Source: a virus. Taken from it: a stretch of DNA of 24,851 nucleotides. The position numbers and the translations under genes were made by a program. The number at the start of each line of letters is the position of its first letter. Position 1 is the first letter of the stretch. The notes beneath the pieces are model-generated. The model made no database searches and had not been told where the DNA came from. It saw nothing but the letters and a program-made list of their open reading frames with translations. The stretch covers positions 1 through 24,851 of the IMG/VR virus record IMGVR_UViG_3300025093_000114; one strand, given 5' to 3'. Shown one piece after another: positions 7,121 through 15,368 of this stretch.

Positions 7121-7423
7121 ATGGCAAAAACAGACGATACAGTCCTTACTCCCGTGCGAATCATCACGGGAGCAGTTTATGAACGCCCACGAGCAGGAGA
7201 AGTCGAGCAGGTTGTTTGCCTGGCTCGGATCACAGAGGCTGGAAAGGTCAAAGGCCTCTTCCGTCGTTATGGCCTAACCTTTGAGCGATTCGACGAGGCG
7301 TCAGAAGAGATGATGTCTTGGAAGCTCGTGTGGGCTCCCGACGGAAGCCATGAGCCCAAAGTCGAAACAAAGAAACCTGTGAAGAAGAACTCCCGGGCAT
7401 CAAAGGTCGCTGAGGCCAAATAG
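7121..7423 (+). CDS. Small basic protein between adaptor and nozzle genes
   Basis: A 100-aa protein of unknown function. The chosen ATG at 7121 has AAGGAG (7107-7112) eight bases upstream. The longer frame from 7073 would overlap the adaptor gene by 34 bases and lacks a ribosome binding site, so it is rejected. The first 70 residues look folded and strand-rich (PVRIITGAVYERPRAGEVEQ, WKLVWAPDGSHEP). The last 30 are Lys-rich and probably disordered (ETKKPVKKNSRASKVAEAK), suggesting nucleic-acid contact or a flexible tether. Its location between two tail-vertex proteins suggests a head-completion or tail-assembly role, but no family is recognised. Confidence 0.75.
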   Translation: MAKTDDTVLTPVRIITGAVYERPRAGEVEQVVCLARITEAGKVKGLFRRYGLTFERFDEASEEMMSWKLVWAPDGSHEPKVETKKPVKKNSRASKVAEAK

Positions 7424-7439
7424 TCCATAGGGAGAGTTC

Positions 7440-9599
7440 ATGGCAGATACTCGGTTTCGTCAGAAATCTGATGTCCTCCCGATTCGGGTAGAAGCGGGAC
7501 AACTGATCCTGCCTGAGACTGTCGGGTCTCGGATCGAAAACATGTTCCTCACAGAAGAAGGAACACTTCGATCTGTATGGGGGCCTGCGCCTTACGTTCC
7601 TGATTACGGCAATGGCTTTCCGACCTACAACAACCTGAAGGGCATCTTTCATGCTCGTCTTGGTCCAGAGGGCGAGAAAGACATTCTTCTCATTCAAGAT
7701 TCGAATGAGATCAAGGTCTTCGAAGGATGGGAAGCGGGATCTGCCACTCCAAACGATGTCTGGGATATCCTGGTTGGCCCCGCAGCTACAGCAGACCTTC
7801 AGGCAAACATCGGCTTTGACTCCAAGCCTCGCTTTCCCTGCCAGTTCGAGTCGACTCCAAACGGAATCGTGATCATTCCGGCAGGAGAGTCTTCCCGAGC
7901 GTTCTTCTACGATGGCGACACTGTCCTACCTCTGGGCTATGCCACGGCTCCAGACTCCCCCTCGGGCATGGGTCCTGACTCTTCAGGCACTCTTTTCTAT
8001 GACCACGATGGAGGAAATCTACCCACCTGGGCAGGAAACGGACGAGTCGGAAGCTTGGCCCTGGATTCGGTATCTACAACCAACTTGGCTCGTACCGCAG
8101 AGGCAGGCTACCAGTGCGCTGTTCAGTGGATCGATCTCTGGGGCAACCTTTCTCCCCTTTCGGGCAGAAGCTCTACAGTCGTTATCCCAGGCAGCCAATC
8201 TTCGGACACGCCTGATGAGGAACTCAAAGTTCTCTTCTGGACAGGCATTGATACTGGACCTCAAGGAACTGTTGGTCGTATCTTATCGAGAACTCGCGAT
8301 GTCCTGAACTCAGGAACTCTCGATCTGTTTGAGATGAGGAACTACTTCTCGGGCGGTTTCCTGTCTGCTTCTACGATGCCAGATAACATCGGAACGGGAT
8401 TCCCCGACAACATTCCAGATTCTCTGCTGCTGTCAGAGCCCAAGAATCCAGTCGCAGTGACTCCATTCAAGCTCTACACGCTTGCTTTCGGTCGCGGCTG
8501 GGCAGCTAACTTTGAAGACGAGCCGGGCAAGCTGCACCCGTCATTGCCCGGTAGGTGGGGAACATTCCTCGAAAACGAAGAGATCTATCCAGATCCTCGG
8601 GGAGCCGAGATCACTGGCATGTGCCAGATCCAGGACGGTCTGCTTGTTTTTACGGAGAACACCACCTTCTTGATCGTGATCTCTTTCGGAGGAGAAGGCT
8701 TCCAGACGAAGACTCTGCATCCTACGATCGGATGCGTTGCCCCTTCTTCGATCAAGACTCTGCCCAATGGACAGGCCATCTGGCTTGGACGAGAAGGCTT
8801 TTACAGTTGTACGGGATCGGGAGACGGTCTTACGGTCCAGCTTGTTTCTCGTCCAATATCCGCCGAGCTTCGTAAGATCACCCGGTCCCGTGCTCTCCAA
8901 TCTGCGGCTGCGGTTGATGTCCGAGAGAAGAGGTATCGTTGCTGGGTTCCGATGGAAGGATCTCTCCAGAACAATGTTTGCTGGGAGTTCGACGGCCAAG
9001 GTTGGGCTCGAAGGACTGAGGTCAAAGCAGCAGATGTGTGCGTAACTCAAGATCACCGAACCTACATGCTCACAGCAGGAACCTCGCGAGTTGTCGGAAA
9101 TCTAAACGATCTTCAAGGTGTTTGGCTCTTAGACCATGAAGTCCAGTCCTGGAATCCAACTCCCCGGGCAGCAAGGATCCAGACTTGTTGGCTCCGTTCA
9201 GGCTTTGCAGGAAAGCGCGGAAGTCCTACTACGATCTACTTCTGGTTCCGGGAAATGTCCTCGGGCACCATAAACATCGAAATCCAACGAGACTGGAAGT
9301 CGAAAGTTATCTACACGGAGACCGCACCTCTCCACCCGACTGACGATGTTCCTCCGTTCTGGGGAAGTGCAATCTACGGAGGGAATGATCCAGAAGGAAA
9401 CCCTTGGGTCTGGGAAAAGCGCCGCCCTTACTGGACTCGGGTAGATGTTGCGATTCCTTCTTGTGAAGTGTTTCGCCTGAACATTACTCTGAGCAAAGAG
9501 CTTTTCGGAGATGACGCTAATCCGGGGTTCTGGGACTTTATCGGAATGTCCTTCGACGAGGTTCCACATCCAGATACCTTCAGGAGTTATCCGAAATGA
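7440..9599 (+). CDS. Tail tube nozzle protein (beta-propeller)
   Basis: A 719-aa protein equivalent by position and pattern to podovirus nozzle proteins such as T7 gp12 and P22 gp10, which form the hexameric tip below the adaptor. Blade-like strand repeats are visible: GTLRSVWGPAPYVPDYGNG, YNNLKGIFHARLGPEGEKDI with LLIQDSNEIKVFEGW, then MCQIQDGLLVFTENTTFLIV. A characteristic run follows at about residues 425-460: HPTIGCVAPSSIKTLPNGQA followed by IWLGREGFYSCTGSG and VSRPISAEL, the 'genuine surface checked, show what the object is' strand pattern common to nozzle propellers. A second Ig/FN3-like unit seems inserted at about residues 220-315 (AGYQCAVQWIDLWGNLSPLS, RILSRTRD, DLFEMRNYF). GGGAGA precedes the ATG by four bases. 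The TGA overlaps the next ATG (ATGA). Confidence 0.85.
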   Translation: MADTRFRQKSDVLPIRVEAGQLILPETVGSRIENMFLTEEGTLRSVWGPAPYVPDYGNGFPTYNNLKGIFHARLGPEGEKDILLIQDSNEIKVFEGWEAGSATPNDVWDILVGPAATADLQANIGFDSKPRFPCQFESTPNGIVIIPAGESSRAFFYDGDTVLPLGYATAPDSPSGMGPDSSGTLFYDHDGGNLPTWAGNGRVGSLALDSVSTTNLARTAEAGYQCAVQWIDLWGNLSPLSGRSSTVVIPGSQSSDTPDEELKVLFWTGIDTGPQGTVGRILSRTRDVLNSGTLDLFEMRNYFSGGFLSASTMPDNIGTGFPDNIPDSLLLSEPKNPVAVTPFKLYTLAFGRGWAANFEDEPGKLHPSLPGRWGTFLENEEIYPDPRGAEITGMCQIQDGLLVFTENTTFLIVISFGGEGFQTKTLHPTIGCVAPSSIKTLPNGQAIWLGREGFYSCTGSGDGLTVQLVSRPISAELRKITRSRALQSAAAVDVREKRYRCWVPMEGSLQNNVCWEFDGQGWARRTEVKAADVCVTQDHRTYMLTAGTSRVVGNLNDLQGVWLLDHEVQSWNPTPRAARIQTCWLRSGFAGKRGSPTTIYFWFREMSSGTINIEIQRDWKSKVIYTETAPLHPTDDVPPFWGSAIYGGNDPEGNPWVWEKRRPYWTRVDVAIPSCEVFRLNITLSKELFGDDANPGFWDFIGMSFDEVPHPDTFRSYPK

Positions 9600-10303
9600 G
9601 TTGGAAGTATCCTAAGTACCGAGTGAGGAACACTCAGGTTGTTGATCTCGAAGATGTAAATGCGAACTTCAAGGAGTTCGCAGACGAGCTTGGAGGACAA
9701 CTCAACGAGCACAACTGGAAAGAGAATGCCATCGTTGCCACGACTTCTTTAGAGAAGGATGCGGCCTATGCCTGGCACTCAGCAGGAGCATTCGTCCAGC
9801 GAGGATCAGATTGGCCTCAGCCTGTGACAGGAGGATCTCCGCAAGACCAGCTTATTTCTGCTCGACCAGTATGGACTCCGCTTGATGACTGCACCCTGAC
9901 GTTTACCTCTCCGAACTGTCTCTTGTGGATTCATGGATCTTGTCAGATCATTCAAGGTCCAGTCGATGGAACTTCTGGTTTACCCGACGATACTGGGACC
10001 ATCTGGACCGGTTCCTATTTCGTAGACGTGCAGGTGGCTATTCGCATCGACAACTACGTTGTGCCCGAGTCGATTGTCGGAGGAGTAGAGGTCGATAACG
10101 ACTCCTTCTCTGGGCTCAGGCAGCCGATGATGCCCGTAGTTACCAGTCTCGTCTTTCCCATAACTACCGGGCAGCACACGATTGAGATCGTGGCTCGCAC
10201 CACAGGTGTGGTCGTGGATAAGACTGGAGGTACTCAGGAAATCTCTCCAAGAGGATTCTACGCATCCTGTCGAGAGCTTATGGCCCTGGAGATGAGGAGA
10301 TAG
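9596..10303 (+). CDS. Appendage/fibre-type virion protein 1 of 3
   Basis: A 235-aa protein whose ATG overlaps the nozzle stop (ATGA), with AGGAG at 9582-9586. The N-terminus (VVDLEDVNANFKEFADEL, about residues 15-32, then LNEHNWKENAI) is a helical, Asn-rich segment of the kind that anchors phage appendage proteins. The rest is strand-rich: CTLTFTSPNCLLWIHGSCQI, VDVQVAIRIDNYVVPES, TTGQHTIEIVARTTGVVVD and a final strand ending ALEMRR, consistent with a single jelly-roll/TNF-like domain. It resembles the next two genes in layout: anchor, loop, beta domain, terminal strand. Likely roles are tail appendage, head fibre or receptor contact; none is proven. Confidence 0.7.
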   Translation: MSWKYPKYRVRNTQVVDLEDVNANFKEFADELGGQLNEHNWKENAIVATTSLEKDAAYAWHSAGAFVQRGSDWPQPVTGGSPQDQLISARPVWTPLDDCTLTFTSPNCLLWIHGSCQIIQGPVDGTSGLPDDTGTIWTGSYFVDVQVAIRIDNYVVPESIVGGVEVDNDSFSGLRQPMMPVVTSLVFPITTGQHTIEIVARTTGVVVDKTGGTQEISPRGFYASCRELMALEMRR

Positions 10304-10304
10304 C

Positions 10305-11018
10305 ATGGCTGAGATTTCTTTCGATCCGATTGACCCGCAAGAAGCGTTTACCACAGACTCTCTGAACAACCGCTTTTCTACTGGAACAGGTTCTCTTCAA
10401 GCAGCAATCAATGATGTAGAAGAAGATGCAATCGCTCCAGGAGCATTCAACTCCAGCCATCTGCCTTCTTTGGTGCTGTTCCGAGGGCAAACTGCACAGG
10501 ACGCAGGCGGCCAGTACACCTTCGTAAACTCTCCTTGGCCTGGAGGATGGGCAGTCGTCGACTCTAATGGAGAAACCGGAGGAGGTACCGACTTAGAAGT
10601 TGACTTCGGCGCTACTTACAATCTCTCTACCGGGCAAGCGCAGGCCGTCTTTGTCTTGGCGGATCTGTATGTCCAGCACGTCCGACGTACTACTACGCTC
10701 TACAGTGATCACGATGGAGTTGCTTTCCGCATCCAGGCTTATAACGGAACATCTTGGGAAACGATCACTCGGACTGAGAGGTTCATTTCTGCTCAGATCA
10801 CCGGAGGAGCTGCCGAAGCAAACTCTCGTCAGATCAACATGAAGGTTCCGATCAGAACCTGCATCACTGCTGCGGATCTTACGGGCAACACGATTAGCAA
10901 GGTTCGAGTCCAGGTCGCCGTTCACAAGGGCATTCTCGTGACCCCTCCCCAGAATCCAATCGCTACGCTTCTTTCTCGAACTTTGACCGCTATCGTTCTA
11001 CAATCGACCCACACATAG
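10305..11018 (+). CDS. Appendage/fibre-type virion protein 2 of 3
   Basis: A 237-aa protein starting one base after the previous stop, with GAGGAG at 10294-10299. The N-terminal segment (DSLNNRFSTGTGSLQAAIND, about residues 19-38) followed by DAIAPGAFNSSHLPSL echoes the anchor pattern of its two neighbours. The beta domain contains AQAVFVLADLYVQHVRR, DGVAFRIQAYNGTSWETI, SKVRVQVAVHKGI and a closing strand TLTAIVLQ. No collagen-like repeat, chaperone domain or enzymatic motif is seen. As with the previous gene, the best description is a small beta-sandwich virion surface or tail protein; sequence identity to its neighbours is low by eye, so paralogy rests on architecture. Confidence 0.7.
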   Translation: MAEISFDPIDPQEAFTTDSLNNRFSTGTGSLQAAINDVEEDAIAPGAFNSSHLPSLVLFRGQTAQDAGGQYTFVNSPWPGGWAVVDSNGETGGGTDLEVDFGATYNLSTGQAQAVFVLADLYVQHVRRTTTLYSDHDGVAFRIQAYNGTSWETITRTERFISAQITGGAAEANSRQINMKVPIRTCITAADLTGNTISKVRVQVAVHKGILVTPPQNPIATLLSRTLTAIVLQSTHT

Positions 11019-11026
11019 GAGGATCT

Positions 11027-11761
11027 ATGCCAAACGTTGCTATTCCACCAATCGCGGCCGGAACTTCCAATGGAGACGATGTAGAAGATCGGTTCTACAG
11101 TCCGACTGTCACGGGCACTACTTCTGCCGAGATCATCAACGGACATTTGGATGTTGCCAATCTGGCGGGCTCTGTGAGCATCGACCGCTCTCAGATTCAG
11201 CACGGTGCCCTGTCCCGAGGAAAGACAGAAGGCGGAACGCTGAGTCTCGACTACTTTGGCGAGTTGTTCCCTGCTTGGAATATCGCAGAAGATAGTGGAA
11301 CGATTGCACAGAAGCGTCGGATGAATCCGCTGTACCAGGTGATTCCTGGAGCTTCTGTTTCTTTCTATCTGCCGTTCGATCCGTCTTTCGTAATGTTCTC
11401 TTGGCAAGTTTTCGTTTCTGCCCAGCAGTTTGACTTAGACGATCATGCCTCTCACCCGGCAAATTACTTGCCCGCAAGACTGCGGTTTTTTCTCAACGAC
11501 GGAAGAATCGCCAATCGAATCCTTACAGTGCCCACGAAGTTCTTCAATGCCTCTGACACCACTGGCACTTATGATCGCCACTGGGCAGGACACCACTTGG
11601 CAACCGGTCTGACCGAAGGCTGGAACACTGCCAGCCTCCGGATCGCAGTCGATCCCGGCTACAACGGAACGGGAGGTGGACCAGATTACTTCCCAGATGA
11701 GAGTTCAAACACGCACTGCCGTGTTCGAGTTCGTAATATGAACTATGTAGTGTTTAGATAG
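11027..11761 (+). CDS. Appendage/fibre-type virion protein 3 of 3
   Basis: A 244-aa protein with a strong AGGAGG (11017-11022) that overlaps the preceding stop codon. The N-terminus (DVEDRFYSPTVTGTTSAEII, about residues 15-34, then NGHLDVANLAG and IQHGAL) matches the 'F...iNGhLd..Nl' linker frequently found at the base of phage appendage proteins. The beta domain includes YQVIPGASVSFYLPFDPSF, VMFSWQVFVSAQQFDLDD, ARLRFFLNDGRIANRIL and the closing RVRNMNYVVFR. It ends the appendage triplet and is followed after nine bases by the first ejection-type protein. Function is inferred from architecture and position only. Confidence 0.7.
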   Translation: MPNVAIPPIAAGTSNGDDVEDRFYSPTVTGTTSAEIINGHLDVANLAGSVSIDRSQIQHGALSRGKTEGGTLSLDYFGELFPAWNIAEDSGTIAQKRRMNPLYQVIPGASVSFYLPFDPSFVMFSWQVFVSAQQFDLDDHASHPANYLPARLRFFLNDGRIANRILTVPTKFFNASDTTGTYDRHWAGHHLATGLTEGWNTASLRIAVDPGYNGTGGGPDYFPDESSNTHCRVRVRNMNYVVFR

Positions 11762-11770
11762 GAGTTTCTC

Positions 11771-12532
11771 ATGGCAGAAGATAAAAAGGTTACTGATTAC
11801 GTCGGATCTGGCTTCAAATCCATGGTCGAAGCCAACCGGCAACTCCGAAAGCAAACAGAAGCTCTCAAAGAAGGAACTCTCGGTCCCACTCAAGCCCAGA
11901 AGCAGCAGGCCATGCGAGGTGCTACGGATGCTGCTCAACAGCAAGCAGCCGCTGCTGTAGGCGATGTAGCAGAGATGGCTTTCGGCGGAGCCGGAGGCAT
12001 GATGGGAGGCCAGGCTGCTAAAGCTCTCATGGGCGCAGCACAAGGAGCGGCAGAAGCCGGGACTCAGGCCCAGGTTGCAATCAACGCTCAAGCAGCGCAG
12101 ATGGCAGAACAACGTCGTCAAGAGACGATGGACGCTCTGAACAAGCAGCGAGATGAGGCTATCGAAACGATCAGCAAGCTTACTTCCGGAGGCGGAAAGG
12201 CTCTCGAAGGAGCCGTCGCAGGCCAGCAGGGTTCAGGAGGAGGAGCAGAAGCAGCAGCAGGCATCGCTCAAATGATGATAATGATGTGCTGGGTTGCTCG
12301 TGAAGTCCTCCCCGGGCAGTGGAGAGACTGTCGAACTTACATCCTGTTCGGTGCTCCGAAGTGGTTCCGATCGTTCTACATCAAGAACGGACCCGGGATC
12401 TCAGTGTGGCTCTGCCACAACCCCTGGGCAAAGGTTCCCCTCCGTCCTCTCTTCCGCTACTTTGCTTGGCGAGGTAGAAAGATGGGACAGGAAAATCCTG
12501 CTCTCCTCGAAGCACAATCTCATCTGCTGTAG
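11771..12532 (+). CDS. Internal virion/ejection protein, gp14-like, with C-terminal Cys/Trp-rich domain
   Basis: A 253-aa protein in the place of T7 gp14. The first 165 residues are an Ala/Gln/Gly-rich helix-forming region. It contains a Gly-zipper-like hydrophobic stretch (AEMAFGGAGGMMGGQAAKAL, about residues 66-85) suited to membrane insertion, flanked by charged helices (RRQETMDALNKQRDEAIETI). Residues 168-240 differ completely: MMIMMCWVAREV (Cys173) followed by a Trp/Arg/Phe-rich sequence with APKWFRSFYIKNG and LFRYFAWRGRKMG. I recall similar 'CWVAREVYG...' C-terminal units in environmental phage proteins, often on internal or tail proteins, but cannot verify this here. AGGAG overlaps the previous stop, and the start region resembles that of the gene at 2520. 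A packaged envelope-pore subunit is the favoured role. Confidence 0.65.
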   Translation: MAEDKKVTDYVGSGFKSMVEANRQLRKQTEALKEGTLGPTQAQKQQAMRGATDAAQQQAAAAVGDVAEMAFGGAGGMMGGQAAKALMGAAQGAAEAGTQAQVAINAQAAQMAEQRRQETMDALNKQRDEAIETISKLTSGGGKALEGAVAGQQGSGGGAEAAAGIAQMMIMMCWVAREVLPGQWRDCRTYILFGAPKWFRSFYIKNGPGISVWLCHNPWAKVPLRPLFRYFAWRGRKMGQENPALLEAQSHLL

Positions 12533-12540
12533 GAAATATC

Positions 12541-15357
12541 ATGGCTGAAAACGATAGGAATCTGGCTCTCCTGTACCGGATCGTAGAAGACAATCCAGAA
12601 CTCGCTAAGATGCTGGAAGACCGCGCACAGGACCAGGAGCAGTACCGAAACTACCAGCGGGCTCTTCGTGTAGGAGCCCGAGGATTGACTTTGGAGACAG
12701 CACCGGATCTTCGAGATCGTCAGGAAGCAGCACTCAAGTACCTTCAGTCGATCAATGACGCAGCCGATGATCTTGCCACAGCCTCTACTCCCAAGATGTC
12801 TCCGATCATTGAGGCCATCTTCGGGCTGTACAAAGGAGACATCTCAGGCCGATCAGGAGTCAACCGGGCCAAAGTCACCGAGCTTGGTGATGTTCTTGAT
12901 GATGCCTTGGTGGAGAGGTCTACAGCGCAAGACGAGATCTACGAAGAACCTCTTTCTAAGTTTCCGGATATTCAATCAGAGATTCGTCAGATCGCTTCCT
13001 TGCAGCAGTCGGATCCGGATTCCCTGGCTGAAGCTATTTATGCGGGGATGGCAGACACCTCTACTAATGCAGAACGAGCCGCACTTCTTACTTTCGCGGC
13101 AGATGAGGCAGGACTCGATGCGAATCAACTTAGAGAACTCTTGATCACTAAGGGAACAAGCGCATTAGATCCTTCTCGACGGAGTGAGCTTGGAAGAATC
13201 TTCGATGAAGTAGACTCGGATGTTCAGCTAAATCTCCAGAAGATTGATCGAGCAAACAACCGAGTTCGGGCTGCTTCGAACGAGCTTCTTTCCCAGTACG
13301 GAGGAATGACTGGAGCACAGAGGGATTTCCTCAACAAGATCCAGAGCGCAGTCCTCGGTGGAGACGATGCGATGCTCCGTCAGGCTGTTGGTCTTGAGCG
13401 TCTGGAAGGTCTGCCTGAGACTGAAGCCGCAAAGCAGATGCGACAGATCGTCAACGACATGATCAAGCTCCCCGAGGGCGTTGACTACTGGAAATCAGAC
13501 GTGCAGCATGTTGCGGACATCCTTGCCAGTCCAGCGTTTATGGAAGCCGCTAAGGAGTTCGGATACACCGGACCTCCTCGTGAGGTTCTCCAACGAGTCA
13601 CGCAGAACTATGAAGGCGAAGTCGGACAACTCCGTAAGATGGACGACATCCGAGATGCCTACCGCATCATTGATGGCAACCAGCCAGCAGGGTCTCCCGG
13701 CCGTTGGCTGAAAGCACTGATCACTCGTATCTTCAATCCCAACGAGTACGCACAAGTTGCGCGAGAGGCAGGAAACCCTAACTTCCTGCCTGCTCCCGAT
13801 TCTCCTGAAGAGATTCGAGAAGCAATCGAACAGGGTGTTCAGGAAACAGAAGCAGAAGTAGAAGCCGGAGTTGTTGCTCCCCCTGAGCCCGAGATCCCTG
13901 GGCAAGCTCCCGAAGAAGCTGCTGCTCCCGCTCCAGAAGCTGCTGCCCCAGAAGCTGCACCCGAGGCTGCTCCAGAAGGAGTACGTCGCCGTCCAGGAGA
14001 CGAGGGTCTTCCTTCCGAGGGAACAGTACGAGCCATGCAGCGTATGGCAGATTCCCAGGGCCGTACTCTCCCCATCGGGCAGACAGGACTGTTCGTTCAG
14101 CCTGGGCAAGAGGGACGACTCTTCGAAACAGCAGAAGGACGAGAAGGAGAACTTGTTCCCTTTGCTCCTGATGCGCCTGGTGCAGAAGAAGCAGCAGGAA
14201 TGCCAGCCGAAGGCGAGCCAAGAACTGGAACTGACGGCGTGTATAACTATACGCTCGATCCCGATGGGACAGTTCGCTTCATGAGGCGAGGTCGCGAGAT
14301 TCGCGTAACTGACAGCCAACCAGGAGCTTACTACTCGATTCTTGAAAAAGCATTCGGAGAAGAGATCCCAGAGCGTGCTCGGCCTCTTGTACAAAGAGCA
14401 CGAGACCGACTGGCAGGAGGCGCTACTCCTGCTGACGAGGATGCTGATCCAGGAGTTTTGGGAAGCGTGGCCCGGGAGGTAGCGGGGATGGCTGGAGTTC
14501 CTCTTCCTGGAGGTGCTGCGGCAGCAGCCGCTCCCGGTGCTCCTGCGGAGCCAACGGTTTTAGAGCCGGAAGAGGTTCGATCTTCTACTGGAGAACCGGA
14601 AATCCCAAAAGACATTCTCGGCTCTTTTGCAGGCGGACCTCCAATAGAAGAGCCTCCTCCCGGAGAATCGGAGACCGAACTTCCGCCGCCTCCTCCAGAG
14701 CAATCACTGCGGCCAAACGAGCTTCCTGAGCCTGAGACTTCTCCGGATGTCCCAGAGCTTCCAGAACTGCCAGAATCAGACGTTGCCGCAGAAGAAGAGC
14801 AGTACCAGAGAGACTACGCTTCTGGAAGGCTTGGCCAACAAGCTCGAAACGAAGCAATCATCCGGGCCAGTGGAGCCGACGATATTTCCCTGGAGTCAGC
14901 ACTCGCTACGACTGAACCCGAGGAGACTGCGCCGGAAGTGCCAGAGCTTCAAACCTCTGAGCAGCCAGATGAGCTTCAACAGTCTGAGCCCGCAGGTGCT
15001 GGTCCAGAGCCAGGGACTTCTAAGCAAGCACCCTCTTCAGCCGAGAATCGAGAAGCTCGTGAAGACGTGACAGGCAAAACTCGTAAAGCAGCCCGCGAGA
15101 GGGCAGATGCTGCGAGCGCTGCGAGCTTAGACCAAGCCGCCCAAGAAGCGGTTGCCGCAAAGATGACTCCGAGACCTCTTACCTCAGAAGAGAAAGCAGC
15201 CCTGAATATGAGTGCAAACGCTGCCGCCGTTCCTGGTGCTGGACAAGCAGCAGTCAGCACGGGACCGCAGACTCAGAAAAAGAAAGACGACTCAGAAGGG
15301 TTGGCGGCTCTCAGAAACATCCAGGGAGTTCTACAGAGTATTCCGGGTCGACCATAA
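12541..15357 (+). CDS. Internal virion/ejection protein, gp15-like, Pro/Glu/Ala-rich
   Basis: A 938-aa protein in the position of T7 gp15. Residues 1-430 are predominantly helical and charged (for example MLEDRAQDQEQYRNYQRALR). A low-complexity Pro/Ala/Glu region follows at about residues 440-483 (EAAPEAAPEGV). A compact ordered island lies at about residues 565-612, with YNYTLDPDGTVRFMRRGREI followed by YYSILEKAFGE. A second, longer Pro/Glu/Ser-rich stretch extends from about residue 665 to 860 (EEPPPGESETELPPPPPEQS). The C-terminus has a short helix near ALRNIQGVLQSIPGRP. No enzymatic motif is visible. Large helical plus disordered composition fits a protein stored in the capsid and threaded through the tail. 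AGGAAA precedes the ATG. Confidence 0.65.
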   Translation: MAENDRNLALLYRIVEDNPELAKMLEDRAQDQEQYRNYQRALRVGARGLTLETAPDLRDRQEAALKYLQSINDAADDLATASTPKMSPIIEAIFGLYKGDISGRSGVNRAKVTELGDVLDDALVERSTAQDEIYEEPLSKFPDIQSEIRQIASLQQSDPDSLAEAIYAGMADTSTNAERAALLTFAADEAGLDANQLRELLITKGTSALDPSRRSELGRIFDEVDSDVQLNLQKIDRANNRVRAASNELLSQYGGMTGAQRDFLNKIQSAVLGGDDAMLRQAVGLERLEGLPETEAAKQMRQIVNDMIKLPEGVDYWKSDVQHVADILASPAFMEAAKEFGYTGPPREVLQRVTQNYEGEVGQLRKMDDIRDAYRIIDGNQPAGSPGRWLKALITRIFNPNEYAQVAREAGNPNFLPAPDSPEEIREAIEQGVQETEAEVEAGVVAPPEPEIPGQAPEEAAAPAPEAAAPEAAPEAAPEGVRRRPGDEGLPSEGTVRAMQRMADSQGRTLPIGQTGLFVQPGQEGRLFETAEGREGELVPFAPDAPGAEEAAGMPAEGEPRTGTDGVYNYTLDPDGTVRFMRRGREIRVTDSQPGAYYSILEKAFGEEIPERARPLVQRARDRLAGGATPADEDADPGVLGSVAREVAGMAGVPLPGGAAAAAAPGAPAEPTVLEPEEVRSSTGEPEIPKDILGSFAGGPPIEEPPPGESETELPPPPPEQSLRPNELPEPETSPDVPELPELPESDVAAEEEQYQRDYASGRLGQQARNEAIIRASGADDISLESALATTEPEETAPEVPELQTSEQPDELQQSEPAGAGPEPGTSKQAPSSAENREAREDVTGKTRKAARERADAASAASLDQAAQEAVAAKMTPRPLTSEEKAALNMSANAAAVPGAGQAAVSTGPQTQKKKDDSEGLAALRNIQGVLQSIPGRP

Positions 15358-15368
15358 GAAGGTAAAAC

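Noticed and set aside
13870-13990. Repetitive GAAGCTGC-like sequence considered as a DNA repeat element.
   Set aside because: It is in frame and encodes an Ala/Pro/Glu linker; codons vary as in ordinary low-complexity coding sequence.
13495-14394. Antisense open frame of 299 codons with Ser/Phe/Cys-rich runs.
   Set aside because: The runs are the reverse complement of Glu/Ala/Pro codon repeats in the 938-aa protein, so the frame is a composition artefact.
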